This document shows positions 24,395 through 33,195 of a stretch of 64,000 bases of DNA, piece by piece (positions within the stretch are counted from its first letter, which is position 1; the number at the start of each line of letters is the position of its first letter). The DNA lies in assembly GCA_030427805.1 (NCBI GenBank), contig JAUICP010000001.1, forward strand, positions 992,001-1,056,000, in the 5' to 3' direction. The position numbers and the translations under genes are program-made. The stretch is from Bdellovibrionia bacterium (GTDB lineage Bacteria; Bdellovibrionota; Bdellovibrionia; Bdellovibrionales; JAGQZY01). The notes beneath the pieces were generated by a model that was not told where the DNA came from, did no database searches, and saw only the letters and a program-made list of their open reading frames with translations.

Positions 24395-25671
24395 GACGAC
24401 TGGGAAAATTTTTAGTACCTTACTTTGTGTTAGCTTCGATTCTCAGTGGGGCTTTGTATTTTGCTCTCGATCGTCAGTCCATGTATCTAACAAATGAGTT
24501 GGTTAACTACTGGAAGGAGCTAGCGCAAAAAGATATTCAATCGGGCAATATCTATCAGTCGATATCAAAAAATTACCGGGTGATAAATACCAGCAAGAGC
24601 TTAGAGGCGATCAAGGTCTTCGAAAAAGGTCATCAAAAAGAGCTTCTCTCTATTGGTAATTCCGAGTTGGTACCTCATTTAGGTTCAAAAGACTCTTTAC
24701 TCTCCTATGGCTTTTTTAGATATCAAAAAACGGTAGAACTTCCCGGCAACCTAAGGGCTTATTTTTTTGTGAGCTCAAATTTTTACAAGTGGCTTTTTGT
24801 AGCTGGATTGATTGTTCTTTTTCTTCCGCTTTCAATTTTAGGAGTCATTCACTTTCGCTACAGTCAGGATCTTGCAAATAAAAAGCAAAAGATACTCCTT
24901 AATTCCCTAAGAGCTCTCTTTGAGGGACGTAGAGCTGAATCAAAACCGCATCTTGATAAAGACCTTGAAAGCTCTTGGCATTTGGTAGCAGAGAAATTTG
25001 AAGAACTTCTCGAAATGGAAAAATCCTATTTGGGTTTAGAAGAAAAATTCAAACTCTCTAAAAAGGTAGCTCACGATATTAGAACTCCTCTACAAGCACT
25101 CAATATGGCGGCAGACAATCTGGAAGCGAATCCAGAGGCAGCCAAAAAGTTGATAAGATCTTCTTCCGAAAGAATCAATAAAGTGGCTGAGGATCTCTTG
25201 CAAAGTAATCGAAATGATGTCGAAAAGGGTGTCGCTGAAGAGTCTCTTAAAACCAACTTAGAAAATCTCATTGAAGAGCTGAAGTTGAAAGCACAAAAAA
25301 GTAACATAATACTTAGTTCGAGCCTCAGCGGGTCCGATTTTAAGATCGATGCTGATAAGTCGAGCCATTTCACGCGACACCTCTCAAACTTAATAGCAAA
25401 TGCCATTGAGGCCACATCACAAAATCAGGACATTTACATCCACGCAGAAATTGATAAACATAAAGTCTCTGGATGCCTTAAAGACAAAGGCATGGGGATG
25501 GCTGAAAAGGTTCTTAGAAAAGCTCTCAGCGGAAGTTTTACCACGAAAGAAAAAGGTAATGGTATCGGCCTCAGTAGCGCTAAAGAGTTTTTTGAGTCTT
25601 CAAATGGCAGGTTTTCGGTTTCGAGCCAAGAGGGGTTTGGTACCGAAATTCATTTTGAGATGCCTTTATAA
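24385..25671 (+). CDS. Orphan membrane sensor histidine kinase
   Basis: A 428-residue kinase. I chose the GTG at 24385, which has GGAG five bases upstream; it overlaps the YcaO stop by 10 bases. Membrane segments at about residues 10-29 and 137-157 bracket a periplasmic domain of about 105 residues without a recognised fold. There is no clear HAMP; a helical linker follows. The H box is AHDIRTPLQAL with His230, the N box SNLIANAIEA with Asn339, then DKGMG and the G2 box KGNGIGLSSAKEFF. No response regulator follows. Its place in a coupled operon with a binding lipoprotein suggests that the lipoprotein presents a ligand to the periplasmic domain, as LuxP does for LuxQ; this is inference. Confidence 0.92.
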   Translation: MSLRRLGKFLVPYFVLASILSGALYFALDRQSMYLTNELVNYWKELAQKDIQSGNIYQSISKNYRVINTSKSLEAIKVFEKGHQKELLSIGNSELVPHLGSKDSLLSYGFFRYQKTVELPGNLRAYFFVSSNFYKWLFVAGLIVLFLPLSILGVIHFRYSQDLANKKQKILLNSLRALFEGRRAESKPHLDKDLESSWHLVAEKFEELLEMEKSYLGLEEKFKLSKKVAHDIRTPLQALNMAADNLEANPEAAKKLIRSSSERINKVAEDLLQSNRNDVEKGVAEESLKTNLENLIEELKLKAQKSNIILSSSLSGSDFKIDADKSSHFTRHLSNLIANAIEATSQNQDIYIHAEIDKHKVSGCLKDKGMGMAEKVLRKALSGSFTTKEKGNGIGLSSAKEFFESSNGRFSVSSQEGFGTEIHFEMPL

Positions 25672-25714
25672 TCCCATCAATTTTAGTAGAGATTGGATTT
25701 AGCAAAGCCATTTA

Positions 25715-25745
25715 AGGCACGGACGCTACCAATTGGTGCCTGGGG
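25715..25745. repeat. Dispersed palindromic repeat, copy 4
   Basis: Read on the minus strand it gives CCAGGCACCAATTGGTAGCG, the same order as copy 1. It lies between the stop codons of the kinase and the convergent Ig-like lipoprotein gene, where it may help termination. Confidence 0.5.
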
Positions 25746-25746
25746 C

Positions 25747-27909
25747 CTACAGAAGGTCAGTGGCACTACCAACCGAAGTTGTAGGTTCAGGAATGACAAC
25801 CTTTCTTGCCTGCTTCATACCCATGGCATTAGTTTCATCTTGGGTGGAGTATTCGTAGTAAACAAAGAAGGGTTTATCTGAAACGATGCGGGCACCACCA
25901 GTTATGGCAACCGTATTACTCCCGTTACCGAAGCGATGTTTTGCCGGATTAATTCCATCAGAGGCAAGGGCTTGGCTATCAAAGAAGGTTCCATCTTGTT
26001 CGTAAACAGTGATCGTTGAATTGTACAAGGTTGCAACGGCTAGGTACTGAATGTCTCCAGGGATTAAGTATTCGGTGTTGAGTTCATCAGTCGGATAAAA
26101 AGCTCCTGATTCACTTCCGTCAGAGTCCGCTTGTGAGTGGGCGATGATGGGTTGATCAGAAACGATATGATAAGCTGGGGCCGCCCCCTGTGAACCGGTA
26201 TTACCGATATCAACCACATCACCCTTATCACAGGTCGCTGCGACAGAGCTTCCATCAGATCCATACTTGGTCAAATTAGTGCCGTCTACCATGCAACCGA
26301 TGTTTCCATCGTTGGAGTTAATTCCGATGAGTTCTTGATGGGCCGGAACTAATACCATTCCATCGGAATTACCGTTGCGATAAAAGCCAATAACTGGGTT
26401 TGAGGCCTCAACAAGACCGAAGTAATTCACATCTCCCGATCCACCGCCAAATTCACCAGGGTTAATATTAAAAACTGTATTTGATCCACCACTAGCACCA
26501 GAGTTATTAAAATTATTTACAGTAATGGTCGCGACTGCTGGCCCCGGGTTATAAAAGTGCCAAGAGTCTGACCCGCGGGATCGCGCGTAACCAAACTGTG
26601 TGCCTTTAAACGACATTGGAACAATAGAGTCGTGGGCGCGGCTGGCGTAAAGCTGTCTTCCGGCAATGGGGGAGACTGAACTAATTAAACCCTGTACGGC
26701 ATTTGAAAAATCACTAAATGAGTTAAGCCCAATAGTTTGATTGACGGGGCCAGAATTGGTTTCAACCGTAACAGAGTTACCGGCCCCGTAAGAGGCGACG
26801 CGCATGGTTTGGTTATTTGATTGGGGGTTGAGTTCAGCATAGGAAGCCTGGGCTGTGGAGTAACTAAAAGTATTAATGGCATCTGATGAATCAGCTAAGT
26901 TGACATTACCCGAATACATGTAAAAGGAACTCGTACCGCTTGCGGGTAACTGCACCCAAATAATTGAGTCTCCTGCCGGATCCCAAACTTCAATCCAATA
27001 ACTTAAAAGGTTTCCCAAAAGATCAGTAAAACGCACATCACTTCCATCGGCTGCGGCTTGAGCGTAATTGAAGTTACCAGCATTTAGTGTGATTTTAACT
27101 TGGTATTCAGTAAGGCTTGTGGCTGCACTTAAAGAAATGGTTCGTTGGTACTCGGCTAAAAAGACTTCTACCGCTTCGGTGTCGCTAACGGGGCTTGCAT
27201 CAATTAAAGCGCCAATAGAACTTCCTGAACCAAACTGGTTTGAAGTAAAAACCGAATCATAGGTACCATCACCATTATCGGTGACGCCACCAAAAGTACC
27301 ACCAGCTGTACCGCCACTTAAATTGAAACTAATGGTTTCGCCACCAGTGGTGATGGTATTTCCCGCGGCATCGCGAGCTTGGAGAGTTGCGGTGACGGCG
27401 TTTCCTTGGAGCATGGCTGAGGCAGAAACACTCACTTGTGAGGTGGCAGCGGCAATGGGGCCAGGACTCACTTGAACGCTTGGCTTCGTGGTCACTAAAA
27501 TAGTTCCGTTGGCACTGGCGCCAATTTCTGCTGGGGTGCCTGCTAAAAAGCCCGTTGCCGTTGCCGAAAACGTTCCATCACCGTTATTGGTAACACTACC
27601 AAAATTAAGAGTACTGGTTCCGCTATCTAAACTAAACGCCACAGGAATGTCTGCTGTCACCAACTCACCATTAATATCAAAAACCTGAACGGTGACAGTG
27701 ACAGAGCTTCCTGAATTTACAGAAGTGCTTGATACAGTTACAACAGAAGTAAGGGGATCAACGAGAATTTCGGGATCAGTGGTTGGACCCACATCTTCAG
27801 AATCAAGGCCATTGGGTTGACCCACACAGGCCACCAGACTCGCTAGCGCAAGTAAAAGGAAACTTGTCCTTATAATAGCTTTGAGATATCCCAGATAACG
27901 TTCCATCAT
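25747..27909 (-). CDS. Large Ig-like / DUF2341 surface lipoprotein
   Basis: A 720-residue exported protein with lipobox Leu-Val-Ala-Cys (Cys28). Residues 50-145 and 150-250 are two invasin-type (Big_1-like) Ig repeats, each ending in the signature NNGDGTFSAT or DNGDGTYDSV. Residues 250-360 match the DUF2341 pattern (YQVKITLNAGNFNY, VRFTDLLGNLLSYWIEVWD, IIWVQLPASGTSSFYMYSGN), a fold often found in adhesins and glycan-binding proteins. The C-terminal 350 residues are Gly/Ser/Asn rich and beta-like, with repeated phrases about holding or using something (for example IPGDIQYLAVATLYNST). It is probably a surface adhesin. Ala/Thr/Gly codon use is typical of such repeats. Confidence 0.82.
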   Translation of the reverse strand: MMERYLGYLKAIIRTSFLLLALASLVACVGQPNGLDSEDVGPTTDPEILVDPLTSVVTVSSTSVNSGSSVTVTVQVFDINGELVTADIPVAFSLDSGTSTLNFGSVTNNGDGTFSATATGFLAGTPAEIGASANGTILVTTKPSVQVSPGPIAAATSQVSVSASAMLQGNAVTATLQARDAAGNTITTGGETISFNLSGGTAGGTFGGVTDNGDGTYDSVFTSNQFGSGSSIGALIDASPVSDTEAVEVFLAEYQRTISLSAATSLTEYQVKITLNAGNFNYAQAAADGSDVRFTDLLGNLLSYWIEVWDPAGDSIIWVQLPASGTSSFYMYSGNVNLADSSDAINTFSYSTAQASYAELNPQSNNQTMRVASYGAGNSVTVETNSGPVNQTIGLNSFSDFSNAVQGLISSVSPIAGRQLYASRAHDSIVPMSFKGTQFGYARSRGSDSWHFYNPGPAVATITVNNFNNSGASGGSNTVFNINPGEFGGGSGDVNYFGLVEASNPVIGFYRNGNSDGMVLVPAHQELIGINSNDGNIGCMVDGTNLTKYGSDGSSVAATCDKGDVVDIGNTGSQGAAPAYHIVSDQPIIAHSQADSDGSESGAFYPTDELNTEYLIPGDIQYLAVATLYNSTITVYEQDGTFFDSQALASDGINPAKHRFGNGSNTVAITGGARIVSDKPFFVYYEYSTQDETNAMGMKQARKVVIPEPTTSVGSATDLL

Positions 27910-28057
27910 TCTAAAGATATTTTAGCATTACATAATCTTAATATTTGTGGGGAAACCGCCATATATGGGCTCTCCTGGTCAAAAGCCCTACGGATTTGTT
28001 AAGAAATGTCTCGCCTTGAGACTGAATTAAGACTGAGTTGAGGCCGAAAATTTCGAA

Positions 28058-28399
28058 TTAAAGACCAAGGATCTTTTTTGTGAATTTAGCATTGGCGTTT
28101 GAAGATTTGGACTCTTCTCGTTCTTCGGCGATGATTTGAATGACTTCGCCAGCAACTGCACCGCCCGATTGGTCCCTTGCCGATGATTTTCGTTTTTTCG
28201 AAGGGATTCCGCAAACACAGGCCGAGCGATTCGAAACTACAACAATTGAAGTGAGTGACATATCCATATCGCGACACACGTTTTCGCAAGCGCGCCTTAA
28301 TCCGCGATCAACAGACGTAAATGAATCGACCGGGGGCTTTACCTGGCAGGCACTGAAAAATCCAAGTGTAAGAATTAAGAAAAGAATTGTGCGAATCAT
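28058..28399 (-). CDS. Small lipoprotein
   Basis: A 113-residue lipoprotein with lipobox Phe-Ser-Ala-Cys (Cys18). I chose the ATG at 28399, preceded by GGGAGG, over an upstream in-frame start at 28432. The mature part has four more Cys (ACENVC near residue 40 and ACVCG near residue 62) that could form disulphides. A Lys/Ser-rich stretch and a Gly-rich hydrophobic patch (GGAVAGEVIQIIAEE) follow. No family is recognised. It is downstream of the acidic lipoprotein gene but separated from it by a terminator and copy 5 of the repeat, so it is probably an independent unit. Confidence 0.7.
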   Translation of the reverse strand: MIRTILFLILTLGFFSACQVKPPVDSFTSVDRGLRRACENVCRDMDMSLTSIVVVSNRSACVCGIPSKKRKSSARDQSGGAVAGEVIQIIAEEREESKSSNANAKFTKKILGL

Positions 28400-28481
28400 T
28401 AAAGCCTCCCTGCTGAGTGAAAATCTTAGCAAGGGGTTTTATCGGAGAAAAGAAATTCTCTTTCGAATAACGCAGTTCTCA

Positions 28482-28542
28482 ACCAAAAAGCACCCGGCAC
28501 CAAAAGGTAACGCGAGTTCGCTACCAAAAAGCACCCGGCACC
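28482..28542. repeat. Dispersed repeat, copy 5, with a perfect 20-bp direct duplication
   Basis: ACCAAAAAGCACCCGGCACC occurs twice, at 28482-28501 and 28523-28542, with a 41-base period. The spacer (AAAAGGTAACGCGAGTTCGCT) contains the GGTA-CGCG arm seen in the other copies. It lies between a terminator and the next gene. Only two units are present, so this is not a CRISPR array. Confidence 0.65.
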
Positions 28543-28544
28543 TC

Positions 28545-28574
28545 AAAAAAAAGAGCAGCTAAAAGCTGCTCTTT
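28545..28574 (-). terminator. Rho-independent terminator of the acidic lipoprotein gene
   Basis: AAAGAGCAGCT and AGCTGCTCTTT form an 11-bp perfect stem with a three-base loop. On the minus strand it is followed by a run of eight T. It lies 26 bases beyond the stop codon at 28600. Confidence 0.88.
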
Positions 28575-28599
28575 TCCAATCATCAACTGTAATTATAAA

Positions 28600-28851
28600 T
28601 TACATAGTTTCTGATTCAGAAGAACCTTCTTCATCACTAGGAGCTTCTGCAGTTTCAGCATCAGCATCCATGTTTGATTCTTCACCTTCAGTTTCCATAC
28701 CGTCTTTTGCTTCCATAGCGTTGGCATCAGCCGTTTCAGTTTGCTCAGTCATAGCTTCAGGTGCTTTTTCTGTAGAAGCAGACTTGTCTTCAAGACAAGC
28801 TGTCATCATGAACATAGAAAGAACAAGTGTCATTAATGTCATAAGTTTCAT
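28600..28851 (-). CDS. Small highly acidic lipoprotein
   Basis: An 83-residue lipoprotein. The ATG at 28851, with GGGGAG upstream, fits better than an in-frame ATG at 28872. The signal peptide is Met-rich, with lipobox Met-Thr-Ala-Cys (Cys19). The mature part is almost entirely Glu, Ala, Asp, Ser, Thr and Met, with repeats of the ET/EA type, and is probably disordered. It is followed by a strong terminator, so it is a single-gene unit that may be highly expressed. No family is recognised. Confidence 0.78.
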   Translation of the reverse strand: MKLMTLMTLVLSMFMMTACLEDKSASTEKAPEAMTEQTETADANAMEAKDGMETEGEESNMDADAETAEAPSDEEGSSESETM

Positions 28852-29179
28852 TGATAACTCCCCATTTGACATGTGAACCAGAGCCCCTAATGGCTCCGTT
28901 TAAATTTAGTGGGATTTACCCGGCTTTAGACCGATGCGCAATTAAAAACGCAAATGTATGGTGGTGCTTTACAAAATGCCTGTAAAACCCACAAATTAAG
29001 CGCAAATTCGTCACTTTTAGTAGTGATTTTAATGACTTATAGATGTAAAGAGTGTGCCTAATTAGTCCACCTAAGAAGCAATTTCACGGCCCGTATTTTC
29101 ACGATGAGGTCTTCTAGATTCACTTGTAAGGATATGGAACTCAATATATATCTCGATCTTATTGTTAAAGGATTTTCCA

Positions 29180-30037
29180 TTGAAGCGATTAAAAGACTTT
29201 GTTGAATCAAAAGCTTTTGAGTTGTTTATAGTCATCGTTATCGCGATTAATGCCATCGTGCTTGGTATTGAAGTGCAAATTTCTAAGTCTTCTGATGCCT
29301 TTAAAGTTCTAGATATTCTCGATCAGATTTTTCTCTCGATCTTTGTTATCGAAATTTTATTAAAAATGATCGTTTATCGAGTGCGCTATTTTGCTGACCC
29401 CTGGAGGGTTTTTGACTTTTCTGTGGTTGGGATCGCTCTATTTCCTGCAACGGGTGCGCTCTCAGTTCTGCGCTCATTGAGAGTTCTACGGGCACTTCGC
29501 ATGATAAGTGTTATTCCTTCCCTCAGAAAGGTTGTGAGCGGCTTGCTGATAGCCATACCTGGCTTAACGGCTGTGGGCAGTATTCTTCTTCTTATTTTTT
29601 ACGTGGGTGCTGTTATTGCCACACGACTTTTTGGCGGTGAGTTCCCTGAGTTTTTTGGTAACCTTGGAGCCAGTGCTTACACTCTCTTTCAGATTATGAC
29701 TCTAGAGAGTTGGTCCATGGGTGTGGTACGACCGGTGATGGAGAGGTTTCCGTGGGCTTGGATGTTTTTTGTTCCTTTTATTTTGGTAACCACTTTTACT
29801 ATGCTGAATTTGTTTATTGCGGTCATCGTCAATGCCATGCAGGCTGAAACCGAAACGGCAGCTGCCGAACGAGCTGAGCAGGGCCACGAAGAGCGTATTC
29901 AACTTTTTGAAGAGATCGCGCAAATCAAAGAGTCGTTGAAAATAATCGAACAGTCTCAAATGACTCCACACACGGATGTCTCAGGAGTGAGTAATAAGAA
30001 GGATGTCAAAACGACTCCGCCAAGCCATGGTTTATAG
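29180..30037 (+). CDS. Voltage-gated sodium channel, NaChBac type
   Basis: A 285-residue six-helix channel subunit that should assemble as a homotetramer in the inner membrane. I chose the TTG at 29180, with AAAGGA seven bases upstream, over a TTG at 29162. S1-S3 cover about residues 10-90. S4 (about 100-125) carries spaced arginines (RSLRVLRALRM). The pore loop has the sodium selectivity filter TLESWSMG near residue 176, and S6 is FTMLNLFIAVIVNAM. A C-terminal charged coiled coil (about 220-260) fits the tetramer-stabilising neck of this family. The neighbours are lipoproteins, so context gives no hint. Known bacterial relatives influence sodium balance, motility and chemotaxis. Confidence 0.93.
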   Translation: MKRLKDFVESKAFELFIVIVIAINAIVLGIEVQISKSSDAFKVLDILDQIFLSIFVIEILLKMIVYRVRYFADPWRVFDFSVVGIALFPATGALSVLRSLRVLRALRMISVIPSLRKVVSGLLIAIPGLTAVGSILLLIFYVGAVIATRLFGGEFPEFFGNLGASAYTLFQIMTLESWSMGVVRPVMERFPWAWMFFVPFILVTTFTMLNLFIAVIVNAMQAETETAAAERAEQGHEERIQLFEEIAQIKESLKIIEQSQMTPHTDVSGVSNKKDVKTTPPSHGL

Positions 30038-30195
30038 GTCTCATTGAGTTCGGTATTATAAGGTTTCTCAGTCAAAGTCTCAGTTCGGGATTAAAAGAAT
30101 GTAAAGTTGTCTCATAGGGTGGCAAGAGACTGACTTCTCCGTTGGGCTTTTTGGGGGATTGGCCGAGAATAGTGGTAAGCACCGGGAGAACGTTA

Positions 30196-30675
30196 GTGAA
30201 AAGCTTAAAGATTACCACCTTTGTTCAGTTAGTTACTTTTTTCATCTTTACCATTGCCCTTACAGCTTGTGAGTTACAAGGAGACGGAGACGAGTCGAGT
30301 ACCGTTCCTCTAAGAACCGTTGAGATTAGTTGCCTTGTTCTTGATCTACCAGGTTGTAGTTTGGGTCTCAGTAATAACGAAACCCTGAGGGTGGGCATTA
30401 TTGATGATTGCGATACCTTTAATTCAAGCTCTGAAGTTTATGCGGTAGCAGAAGGTACTTTAAATTGCGACACCTTTGGTTGTGATGTTTCAGCGCCTCT
30501 TCAGACCGATGATTTCTCACCGAGTGCTATAACACCCGGTACTTATGATCTCTACGCCTTTTTTGATTACGATAACGACAATGAGCCAGACACTTCAACA
30601 GAGCCTATTGGATGCCTTGAAAACGTCGAGTATTCCGGCTCCACCAGTACGGTTACGATTAGTGATTGGTTTTAA
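30196..30675 (+). CDS. Putative lipoprotein
   Basis: A 159-residue lipoprotein. The GTG at 30196 has GGGAG seven bases upstream, and the protein then begins with a signal peptide and lipobox Leu-Thr-Ala-Cys (Cys25). The mature part is acidic, has several Cys pairs (GCSLG, CDTFN, NCDTFGCDV) and a DYDNDNEPDTS segment that resembles a calcium-binding loop. Beta-rich, probably a small Ig-like or pre-peptidase-type domain. No family is confidently recognised. It is convergent with the wbpM-like gene. Confidence 0.7.
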   Translation: MKSLKITTFVQLVTFFIFTIALTACELQGDGDESSTVPLRTVEISCLVLDLPGCSLGLSNNETLRVGIIDDCDTFNSSSEVYAVAEGTLNCDTFGCDVSAPLQTDDFSPSAITPGTYDLYAFFDYDNDNEPDTSTEPIGCLENVEYSGSTSTVTISDWF

Positions 30676-30682
30676 GGGGATT

Positions 30683-30729
30683 GGCACCAAATGGTGACGC
30701 GATGGCGCTACCAAAAGGAAGCTTCTACC
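30683..30729. repeat. Dispersed palindromic repeat, copy 6
   Basis: On the minus strand it begins GGTAGAAGCTTCCTTTTGGT, identical to the left arm of copy 2 (18288-18309), and ends in ATTTGGTGCC. It starts at the stop codon of the wbpM-like gene and fills the gap to a convergent gene. Confidence 0.6.
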
Positions 30730-32642
30730 TATTGGATGCGGTCGGTGCTCGAAGAGCTTTCGCCGTAGTTGGGTTTTACCAAGGTGTTGAGGATGTGAAG
30801 AGACTTGTCAGAACTTTGGGTGGCAAGATCAATCATTTCACTGACTTGAGTTTTTAATTTTTCAAGAGCTGAAGGATCACTGGTTAAATTGGAATCGCCG
30901 TAAGGGATACTCAAAATATCGGGATGATCGGTTTTGAGTTCATCTCCACGGATATAAAGCTCTTCAAAAAGCTTCTCACCAGGACGAGGGCCAGTAAATA
31001 CAATGGGGATTTCATCTTCGGTTTTACCGTTAAGAACAATAAGGTTCTTTGCGATATCTAGGATCTTTACAGGTTCACCCATTTTTAAAACATTGATGTC
31101 ACCAGGCTGAGCTAATGTACAAGCTGTTAGTACGAGGCTTACGGCCTCTGGAATCAACATAAAGTATCTTGTCATATCTTTATGGGTAACCGTTACAGGT
31201 CCACCTTCGTAGATTTGTTTTTGCAGGGTTGGGATTAGACTCCCTGAACTGCCAAGAACATTACCAAAGCGCACCGAAACATAGCGCTTCCGCGTCTCTA
31301 AAGCCGCAGCAGTCACAATTAATTCACAAACTCTTTTGGTAGCACCCATAACACCTGCCGGGTTAACGGCTTTGTCGGTAGAGATCATTAAGAAATTTTC
31401 AACACCCATTTGTTTTGAGAGATCAACAACGTTTTTTGTGCCTAAAATATTATTGAGAATCGCAGGATAAGGATTGGCTTCAACTAAGTGTACGTGCTTG
31501 TAGGCGGCAGCATGAAAAACCACTTCAGGAGCATAGCGCTTATAAACCTGTTCGAGCATTGTGCGGTCTTTAATATCAACCATAAGAGGTACAACTTTTT
31601 CTGTACTCTGGGTCGACATGCGAAGCTCTTTATCGATTTCAAAAAGATTGTATTCAGAGTGATCAAGTAAGAATAGCCTGGCAGGGCCGTTTTGAAGGAC
31701 TTGCCTGGCAAGCTCTGACCCGATCGACCCACCAGCACCAGTAACAAGCACCTTCTTACCACGAATCAAATCTTGAACCGGTCTGAGATCAATGTTTTTA
31801 GGCTTACGGTTTAACAAATCGTTCAATTCAATTTTACGAGCGATTTCAATGTCTCGACGAGTGGCTTCTTCGCCCGTTGTAAATTTAGAAGTAATCCGTG
31901 GACGGATGTTAAACTTTGCGCAAGTGAGAACGACTTCGCGTAGGACATCGCCCGGTAGGTTAGGGATCGCGATATAAACTTGTTCAATTTCATAATCGCG
32001 AAGAACTTCATCTAGAAGCTTTCTATTACCAATAACTCTGGCATCACCAATTGAGATGCCCAGTTTGCTTTTATCGTCATCAATGAAACCGACGAGATAA
32101 GAATTTAAAGAGAGGTCCTGTGAAAACCTTTGAGCTAGAAATTTACCGTTAACGCCGGCTCCATAAATCAAGGTTCTGCGACCGGATCGAACTTTTTTGC
32201 CAGTTTTACTTTCATATAGAAGGCGACGGAGAAGCCTTGCCCCAAAAAGTCCCATGGTTAAAACAACAGCATCTATAAAGTAAACAGAACGAGGGAGCCT
32301 TGCGTAGCCATCTGGCATTAAGAAACTAATAGCAATAATAATCGCAGAACTTAAAAATGCCGCCCGAGCTATATGAAAAGCATCACTAGCTGATACGTAA
32401 CGCCAGTAGATATTGTAGACATTTAAGAAAACAAAGGTCACAAACCGAACCAGTAAGAATACAGGAAGATACTGAATAGCCGTTTCAAGGTGCTCATCCA
32501 TTCCCTCGAGGCCAACCCGCAAATAAAGGCTTAAAAACAAAGAAATACAGATCACAATTAGATCTGGTATCAAATGCCTTGGATGGACATTACGTGAGCC
32601 ATTTGTTAGCTGCTTAAGAAAGGGAAGTTCGGAAAACTTCAA
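30729..32642 (-). CDS. wbpM: WbpM/PglF-type UDP-GlcNAc 4,6-dehydratase
   Basis: A 637-residue membrane-bound sugar nucleotide dehydratase. Four membrane segments lie at about 25-42, 58-78, 92-109 and 118-135, followed by a CoA-binding-like region ([15 protein letters not shown] near 159). The catalytic SDR domain has TGAGGSIG at 301-308. The S-M-K type active site of this group (not S-Y-K) is visible in [16 protein letters not shown]. The start is TTG, overlapping the stop of the acetyltransferase gene, with GAGG eight bases upstream. Such enzymes make UDP-4-keto-6-deoxy sugars, for example on the way to QuiNAc, FucNAc or bacillosamine, and often supply the initiating sugar. It is last in the leftward run. 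Confidence 0.92.
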   Translation of the reverse strand: MKFSELPFLKQLTNGSRNVHPRHLIPDLIVICISLFLSLYLRVGLEGMDEHLETAIQYLPVFLLVRFVTFVFLNVYNIYWRYVSASDAFHIARAAFLSSAIIIAISFLMPDGYARLPRSVYFIDAVVLTMGLFGARLLRRLLYESKTGKKVRSGRRTLIYGAGVNGKFLAQRFSQDLSLNSYLVGFIDDDKSKLGISIGDARVIGNRKLLDEVLRDYEIEQVYIAIPNLPGDVLREVVLTCAKFNIRPRITSKFTTGEEATRRDIEIARKIELNDLLNRKPKNIDLRPVQDLIRGKKVLVTGAGGSIGSELARQVLQNGPARLFLLDHSEYNLFEIDKELRMSTQSTEKVVPLMVDIKDRTMLEQVYKRYAPEVVFHAAAYKHVHLVEANPYPAILNNILGTKNVVDLSKQMGVENFLMISTDKAVNPAGVMGATKRVCELIVTAAALETRKRYVSVRFGNVLGSSGSLIPTLQKQIYEGGPVTVTHKDMTRYFMLIPEAVSLVLTACTLAQPGDINVLKMGEPVKILDIAKNLIVLNGKTEDEIPIVFTGPRPGEKLFEELYIRGDELKTDHPDILSIPYGDSNLTSDPSALEKLKTQVSEMIDLATQSSDKSLHILNTLVKPNYGESSSSTDRIQ

Positions 32643-33178
32643 AGAAAAGCCTCGTTCAGTTTTTTGATCTCAGCGTCGTCTGTCACTCTATGACCATTTT
32701 TATCCATCCAGCCAATTTGTTTAGCAGGAACCCCAGCCATCAAGGCAAAAGGAGGTACATCCTTAGTTATTACGGCTCCAGCAGCGATAAATGCATACTC
32801 TCCTATAGTATTACCGCAAATAATCGTCGCATTGGCACCGATGGAAGCACCTTTTTTAACCAGGGTTTTCTTATATTCATGCTTTCTAACAATAGCTGAT
32901 CTAGGATTGATGACATTGGTAAAAACCATAGAAGGTCCACAAAAAACATCATCTTCTAGCTCAACAGTATCGTAAATTGAAACGTTATTCTGGACCTTAA
33001 CATTGTTGCCTATTCTTACATCGTTCCCGACATAGACATTTTGTCCGAATGAACACTTACTTCCAATTGAAGAGTTTGAACAGATATGGACCCAATGCCA
33101 TACTTTCGTTTCAGGGCCAATGATGGCACCGTTATCGACAATTGCTGTTTCGTGAATAATTGCTGTAGGGTCGATCAT
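32639..33178 (-). CDS. wbpD: WbpD-like UDP-sugar N-acetyltransferase
   Basis: A 179-residue left-handed beta-helix acetyltransferase. The ATG at 33178 follows GGACGA and leaves 17 bases after the upstream stop; an in-frame extension to 33292 overlaps the upstream gene and is unlikely. Hexapeptide repeats run from [16 protein letters not shown] through [17 protein letters not shown] to [17 protein letters not shown]. Family members acetylate the 3-amino group of UDP-GlcNAc3NA with acetyl-CoA. The position directly after the WbpB-like dehydrogenase and before the WbpM-like dehydratase supports this. Confidence 0.9.
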   Translation of the reverse strand: MIDPTAIIHETAIVDNGAIIGPETKVWHWVHICSNSSIGSKCSFGQNVYVGNDVRIGNNVKVQNNVSIYDTVELEDDVFCGPSMVFTNVINPRSAIVRKHEYKKTLVKKGASIGANATIICGNTIGEYAFIAAGAVITKDVPPFALMAGVPAKQIGWMDKNGHRVTDDAEIKKLNEAFL

Positions 33179-33195
33179 TTGTCGTCCAATAATTG

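Noticed and set aside
27068-27688. Plus-strand open frames over the Ig-like lipoprotein
   Set aside because: Antisense frames kept open by repetitive Ala/Thr/Gly codons; no ribosome sites or known motifs.
28482-28542. CRISPR-like direct repeat
   Set aside because: Only two units, and they match the dispersed repeat family; no cas genes.
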